From Anodontia alba (Eukaryota; Mollusca; Bivalvia; Lucinida; Lucinidae): a stretch of DNA of 64,000 nucleotides. This document shows positions 58,747 to 64,000 of this stretch, piece by piece; position 1 is the first letter of the stretch, and the number at the start of each line of letters is the position of its first letter. Made by a program: the position numbers and the translations under genes. The notes below the pieces were generated by a model that was given only the letters and a program-made list of their open reading frames with translations, made no database searches and was not told the DNA's origin. The DNA lies in the NCBI GenBank assembly GCA_964016985.1, contig OZ024829.1, positions 66,119,197-66,183,196 on the forward strand. The letters are read 5' to 3'.

Positions 58747-59595
58747 CTGATAAGTCAATATACTGATGTATGTAGTCTGATCTGGGCCATCACTGCTCAC
58801 CAACATACTGTCTGAATTGTGTAGAGGAAACAAGAAAGATTTTCATCTGACTACTAACGATGTGTACCATATTTACCCCGGATGTTGGGACACACAGGCT
58901 TGAGCAGCACCCCCCCACCCCCCCGATCACATGCCACAGAATCAAGTGTCTAATCAGGGACTTCACTATTTGCCACTTATCAAGCAGTAATAATTACACA
59001 TATCAGCTTGTAGTAAAATGGTATTGATTAAATTATGTATTGACTATTGATAAGGAGTTAAGGTGTCCAAATAATTTAGGGTAAATAGGGTAGCTGAGAT
59101 CTCAGCAATTTGCAATATTAGTCTCAGGAAATGGGTCATTCTGCTTTCAGTTAAGAATTCTTATGGCTTCCTAAAATGTAAGTCGAGTGATAAACCTATG
59201 CATGCACAGACCAGACCAGATAAGACTGCATAATGGTTAGGGCATACACAATCTGCTTTTTATCACTGGAAGTGTCATTCAAAATTGTTGCAGATTACAT
59301 TCCAAACATTTCATTTTTATTTTTCCAGAGAACCAAGGCTTGAAATAGCATGTGACTTGTCTGCCTTGTAGCTTCACATCTTGTTGTGAAGCCTTATTGC
59401 CTCTGAAAACAAATAAACCTAGAGCTATCATAGGATCTGACTATAACTCCACTATAGTGCCATTAGAGAAGAAAGACAACAAAAGGGCCAAATGGGCCTA
59501 AATTGTTCACCTGAGTTTCACTGGCTCATTGTTCAAATTGTATGTGAAGTGGTAATTTAGCTACAAGCAGTAAAGAGGTAATAAAAGCACTGGAA
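58747..59595. other. FOCAD intron, no further exon recognised
   Basis: Unique sequence with a C-rich run near 58905-58923 and a worn fold-back piece at 59260-59420. A head-like AAAAGGGCCAAATGGGCC / TGTTCACCTGAG lies near 59480-59515 without a matching tail close by. Confidence 0.5.
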
Positions 59596-59685
59596 GCATA
59601 ATACCCCGCAATAGCAATTATTTGTTTATGTATTAAAGTTATCGTTGCGAAAATGTCTGGAAAGAAAATGATGGAGGGACAGATA

Positions 59686-60980
59686 CGAGGGCAAGTCAAT
59701 AAGTAACCAGCCTATCCCATTTCCAATTGACCGAGACACCCAAGATTTTCATGCCTTGTTTCAATACATGTTTTAGGCCTGAGGGCAAAATTGCACCCTT
59801 ATCTGTGTCATTCACTCATAAGATATTGAATGTCAAACATGGCTAGCAATGCAAAAGTAAGCTTTTCGTCAAAAGTTGAGTGCCGTGCTGTAATTAGGTA
59901 CTTGTATTTGAAAGGGAAAACAGGTCAGGAAATACATTGCGAGTTGACCAATGTTTATGGGTCTTCTGCACCATCGTATGCACAAGTTAAATTCTGGTTT
60001 GGGAATTCAAATGCAGTAGAACGTCTTTAGAAGACGAAACCAGGTCTGGACGCCCATCAGATGCCACCGATGAAGAAATGTGTAACAAAGTATGGGATCT
60101 GGTGTACTCTGATAGGCGAATTAAGGTGGAAGAAATAGCGAATGCATTACACATTTCACATGGTAGCATTTCAACAACTTTACATGATCGCTTGGGTATG
60201 CACAAGCTAACAGCCCGTTGGGTCCCAAAATCCCTTAGCGATGAGCAAATGGCAACCAAAGCACCAGTATACAGCGCATTGTTGAAGCGGTTTAGGTCAA
60301 AGGAAGATGATTTCCTTTCACGTCTGGTGACTGTAGATGAGACCTGTGTCCATTATTATGAGCCAGAGCTAAAGCTCAAAGTCGCCAGAGAGTAGGGCCG
60401 GGGTCTCCGAGGCCAAAGAAGTTTAAAACGCAACCCTCTGCTGGCAAGGTGATGGCAACTGTATTTTGGGATGCACAAGGCATTATTATGTTAGACTTTC
60501 CAGCAAAGAAAAGTACAATAACAGGTGCGTATTATGCAAATTTGCTCGACTAACTGAGAATTGTGATCCGTGAAAAACGCCGAGGTAAACTCTCCAAAGG
60601 GATTCTGATCCGACAGGACAATGCGAAAGTCCACACTTGCAAAATTACAATGGATGCTGTTGACCGGAATGGGTACGAGCTAATACCGCACCCCACCTAT
60701 TCTCTGGACTTAGCTCCTAGTGACTATTTCCTATTCTCAAACTTGAAAAAGGATATAGATGGACGTCATTTCCAGTCCAACGAAGAAGTTGTGGCGGCAG
60801 TTGAGGAGTGGGTCAGAGACTGGGTCAGAGACAAAGACCCCAGCTTCTTCAGTTCTAGGCTGATGGCACTGGAACACTGTTGGTCCAAGTGCATCATTCT
60901 AGAGGGCAATTACATCGAAAAAGAAGAGATCAATCTCACTCAGAAACAAGTTAGGCTGGTTTTTTATTGACTCGCCCTCG
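59686..60980 (+). mobile_element. Mariner element, second family, 1295 bp
   Basis: Inverted ends CGAGGGCAAGTCAATAAGTA and the complement of a CGAGGGCGAGTCAATAAAAA end (28 bp, three mismatches), bounded by TA at 59684-59685 and 60981-60982. The ends differ from the 42266 element, so this is a separate mariner lineage. Confidence 0.95.
59839..60970 (+). pseudogene. Mariner (DD34D) transposase with frameshifts and stops
   Basis: Opens MASNAKVSFSSKVECRAVIR at 59839, with YQVK-like AQVKFWF. The frame changes near 60020 before a GRPSDAT motif, and again between about 60395 and 60563, with stops near 60395 and 60550. Later blocks: ARWVPKSLSDEQ, VDETCVHYYEPE (first Asp), RQDNAKVHT (second Asp), YSLDLAPSDYF (third Asp, 34 residues on). 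It ends QKQVRLVFY. The PHPPYSPDL motif is altered to PHPTYSLDL. It resembles SETMAR/Hsmar1-type transposases. Confidence 0.93.
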
Positions 60981-61779
60981 TAACAATCATAAACCAGATC
61001 TTGATAATATCAAAGGACAGATAACAATCCTAAAGCAGATCTTGATAATATCAATGCATATAGCAAGTTTGGTTAAAAGGCTTTGTTATTTACTCAAGTT
61101 ATTGTCTGGAAATGAAAATATGGGCGTGTCTCTGGCAGATAACTCCGTAAAATTTTGACGAAATTTGCCCATTAGCAATTCCAAAACAGATCTCCTTAAG
61201 GTCAATGCATATAGCATTTGGTTAAAATCCTTTGTTATTTACTCAAGTTATCGTCTGGAAACGAAAATATGGGCGTGTCTTTGGGCAGATAACTCCGTAA
61301 AAATCTGACGAAATTGGCCCATTAGCAATTCCATACCAGATCTCCTTTATATCAATACATATAATAAATTTGGTTAAAATCCCTTGTTATTTACTCAAGT
61401 TATCATCGGGAAACGAAAATATGGGTGTGTCTTAAACCAGATCTCCTTAATGTCAATGCATATAGCAAGTTTGGCTAAAATCCCTTATTATTTACTCAAG
61501 TTATCGTCCGGAAACAAAAATATTGGCGTGTCTCGGGCAGATAACTCCGTAAAAATTTGACGAAATTTGCCCATTAGCAATCCCAAACCAGATCTCCACA
61601 ATATCAATGCACATACCAAGTTTGGTGAAACTCCATTGATGTTTACTCAAGCTATCATCCGGAAACGAAAAACGGACAGACAGACGGACGGACGTATGAC
61701 GGACGGATGGACAGACACACAGACGTCCAGCGTGAAACCATAATACCCCGCCACTATTGTGTGGCGGGATATAAAAATG

Positions 61780-62573
61780 ACTAGAAATTATTTCATGATC
61801 AATATTCATGAAAATATGTGGCCTTGGTGTGGTTCTGGCTTGAATAATCTTGCTAGAGGTCACCAAAGGAATATTTCTGCCAAAATAATTTGAAATTGAT
61901 CCAGTGGAGTCTAATAAAAAAAAATTTTAATGTTTTTAATATAGATATATAGGGGAAATAAGCCTTACCCCCGGTGGCCATGTTTTTTATGAACAATCTT
62001 GCTAAAGGGTCATCAAAGCAAAAATTCTGCAAAGTTATATTGAAATTGGTCCATTGGTTTCTGACAAGAAGACTTTTAAAGTTTTTCATATAGATGTATA
62101 GGGGAATTATGAATCATAATGGCTTGGACAACCTTGGTACAGGGTACCCAAAGTAATGTTTTTGCAAAATAATTTTGAAATCAGTCTGGTGGTTTCTGAC
62201 AAGAAGACTTTTAAAATTTTCTATATAGCTATACAGGAAAAATAAGCCCCCACTCCAACCCCCACAACCCCCCTCTGGTCACCACATTTTTAACAAATCA
62301 TCATTGTTTGAACAATATTGCTACAGGGTCATCAAAGGTCTGCCAAATTATATTGAAATTAGTCCTTTGATTTCTGACAAGAATTTTTAAAGTTTTCTAG
62401 GAAAATAAACCCCACCCCTTGACAGCTATATTTTTTTGACAAATCCTGATGGCTTGAATAATCTTGGTAGAGGGGCACCAAAGGAACATTTCTGCCAAAT
62501 TATATTGGAATTCAGATTAAGCGGTTTCTGACAAGAAGATTATTAAAGTTTTCTAAACAGATATATAGGGAAA
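61780..62573. repeat. Diverged 166-bp satellite units
   Basis: Four to five worn units like those at 14-17.4 kb (GAACAATCTTGCTA, TTCTGCAAAGTTATATTG, ATATAGATATATAGG). Confidence 0.7.
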
Positions 62574-63420
62574 ACAAGAGGCCCACAAGCCACAGCTTGC
62601 TCACCTGAGTGACATAGCAACTGCAGGTATGCAACATTTTTTCCAATCCTGTCATCGCAACTAATGAAAAGATCATCATTTAAGCAGTTCTTAGTTTTGA
62701 AGAAGAATATATGGGCAATGGATGGTGATCATTTGAACAAACTATCAATCACATTTCAACACTAGGATCAATGTGAAATTTGGTGGAAATTGGCTAAGTG
62801 TTTTCTGAAGAATCATGATTTTATACATGTAAACAGCACAGTGGCAGGGAAATATAATAAACATAAACAAGATGGTGGCCATCTTGGATTTCCAATCAGA
62901 AAGATTTTAGCTACTGTTGATCTACAAGTCACCTTGATACTTCCAATGAACTTTGAGTCAATTGCCCATTTGGTTCAGGAGAAAAAGTTCAAAATAGATT
63001 TTCAAGATGACCTCTATGGCTGCCATTTGGGATTTCCATCAGAACCATTTGAGCTATTTTTGATCTACAAGTCACCCTGATGCTTCCTACCAAGTTTCGT
63101 GTCAATTGGCCTTTCGGTTCAGGAGAAGAAGCGAAAAGAAGATTTTCAAATGCTCCCCCCCCCCACCTCAAACCCCCATCCCCACTGGTGGCTATCTTGG
63201 ATTTCCAATTGACAGGATTTTAATTTTGATCTACAAGTCACACTGATGCTTCCTACCAAGTTTCGAGTCAACTATCCTTTTGGTTCAGGAGAAGAAGTGA
63301 AAAATAGATTTTCAAGATGGCTACCATTGCAGCCATCTTGGATTTCAGATTCTACAAGTCACCCCAATGCTTCCTACCAAGTTTTGAGTCAATTGGCCTT
63401 ATGGTTCATGAGAAGAAGCG
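62574..63420. mobile_element. Class I element with GATTTTCAAGATGGC units, tail cut off
   Basis: Head AACAAGAGGCCCACAAGCC then GCTTGCTCACCTGAG. Core units as in 35.6-42.2 kb. It stops abruptly at the mariner relic at 63421, and no tail is found in the window. Confidence 0.65.
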
Positions 63421-64000
63421 ATCGGCTAACATCGCTGCTGTAAAGATTGTGGACGAACAGGATGCGCGATTGTCTGTCAAAGATATAGCTAGTTGAACTG
63501 GCATATCAGAAGGCAGTGTGCAAACAATTCTGAAAAAGCATTTGGACCTGAGAAAGGTTTGCTTGTTTGTTTGTTTTGAGGTTTTACGGCCCAGTCAACC
63601 CACTGGGGTCATGTCGAGCGCGGTCAGTTTACCTAACCACACATTTACTGGGCAGGCTTAGTCCTCTAAGCGGTTAACCAGTACCGTGCACATTCTTTCG
63701 CCAGAAACTGACAACTGCCCTTCTTGAATCAGCGGAAGGGAGAGAATGACAGTAGAAAATATTTCATGATCAATCTCCATGAAAGAATGTTGCCGACCTC
63801 GGCGGGGGTTGAACCCGCGACCTCCTGGTCTCCAGTCGGACGGCGCATCCAACTGAGCCACCGAGGCCGGCAGAAAGGTTTGCGCTAGGTGGGTACCTCA
63901 TTTGCTCACTGAGGAGCAATAGACACAACGCCTTAAATGTGCCCGGGAACTTTTGAAAACATACAAAGGCTGTAATAGTCAGGTTATTTCTAACTTGCTA
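63421..64000 (+). pseudogene. Mariner transposase relic, split by a SINE, runs off the window
   Basis: Reads RSANIAAVKIVDEQDARLSV, KDIAS, a stop, then TGISEGSVQTILKKHLDLRK, [SINE], VCARWVPHLLTEEQ, a stop, TQRLKCARELLKTYKG. Both stops are explained by single transitions (CGA to TGA, CAG to TAG). The 5' end is missing; the 3' end is outside the window. Confidence 0.85.
63563..63871 (-). mobile_element. tRNA-derived SINE, full length, 309 bp
   Basis: Flanked by AGAAAGGTTTGC at 63551-63562 and 63872-63883. The minus-strand head is tRNA-like with an A box TGGCTCAGTTGG (63849-63860) and a B box GGGTTCAACCC (63806-63816), and the acceptor-like GCCGGCC pairs roughly with GGTCGGC. The tail is GTTTGTTTG-type on the plus strand. 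Best preserved of seven copies or fragments here. Confidence 0.95.

Larger units (their letters stand above)
59596..61772. mobile_element. Hairpin-tailed satellite element hosting a mariner
   Basis: Begins near CATAATACCCCGCAATAGC, is interrupted by the mariner 59686-60980, and continues with about five units of about 145 bp (GCATATAGCAAGTTTGGTTA, GGGCAGATAACTCCGTAAAA). It ends with a GACAGACGGACGGACG tract and the hairpin TACCCCGCCAC ... GTGGCGGGATA then TAAAAATG. Confidence 0.7.

Noticed and set aside
63790..63871. A tRNA gene on the minus strand
   Set aside because: The A and B boxes and cloverleaf-like ends belong to the head of a SINE with target duplications and diverged copies in the window; it is not a free-standing tRNA.

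Overview
The window reads as an intron-rich invertebrate nuclear genome, most probably a bivalve mollusc. The support is one animal gene cut into small exons by introns of up to 14.9 kb, very dense short interspersed elements, and many composite elements with tandem-repeat cores that resemble the bivalve pearl / Helentron-associated non-autonomous elements known from oysters. The species call is inference. There is no bacterial-style operon, no CRISPR array and no intact autonomous transposon.

Host gene. Twelve consecutive exons of a focadhesin (FOCAD) orthologue lie on the minus strand, running from 58651-58746 leftwards to 1940-2017. I joined them from acceptor/donor signals. All eleven junctions keep phase and the exons sum to 1797 nt, exactly 599 codons without a stop. 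The N-terminal part of the gene lies beyond the right edge and the C-terminal part beyond the left edge. Apart from one weak candidate ORF (495-894, minus), everything else in the window is intronic repeat.

Layout. 1-3.9 kb: last FOCAD exon in the window, a 42-bp tandem array and a retroposon. 3.9-8.6 kb: two satellite-core elements. 9-9.6 kb: fold-back and pogo-type MITEs. 10-13 kb: nested satellite-core elements and a CA microsatellite. 14-20.3 kb: a 166-bp satellite element and a second element with a third nested inside it. 20.8-29.7 kb: arrays whose unit carries a GATGGC/GCCATC dyad, with two unrelated insertions, a 200-N gap and a TTAA-flanked element holding a LINE fragment. 30.4-33.6 kb: two FOCAD exons and a cluster of palindromic MITEs. 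34.1-44.5 kb: a four-layer nest, in which an old satellite was split by a dead mariner, the mariner was split by an 8.4-kb satellite element, and that element received a second satellite element, SINEs and a younger mariner. 44.5-47.6 kb: three more hairpin-tailed satellite elements. 47.8-49.1 kb: two exons. 49-55.7 kb: SINEs, MITEs and satellites. 55.8-58.8 kb: three exons with five MITEs packed between them. 59.6-64 kb: satellite elements hit by two further mariner relics, one of them split by a tRNA-derived SINE.

The most interesting signal is a shared architecture: satellite families of different sequence are packaged between a short head and a tail made of a GGACGGAC-type tract plus a terminal hairpin followed by TAA(A) or ATAAAAA. 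In the largest class the head word GCTCACCTGA is the reverse complement of the tail word TCAGGTGAGC. Several nested copies show precise filled/empty sites, which argues that these are mobile units and not simple satellites. No transposase or helicase that could move them is encoded here.
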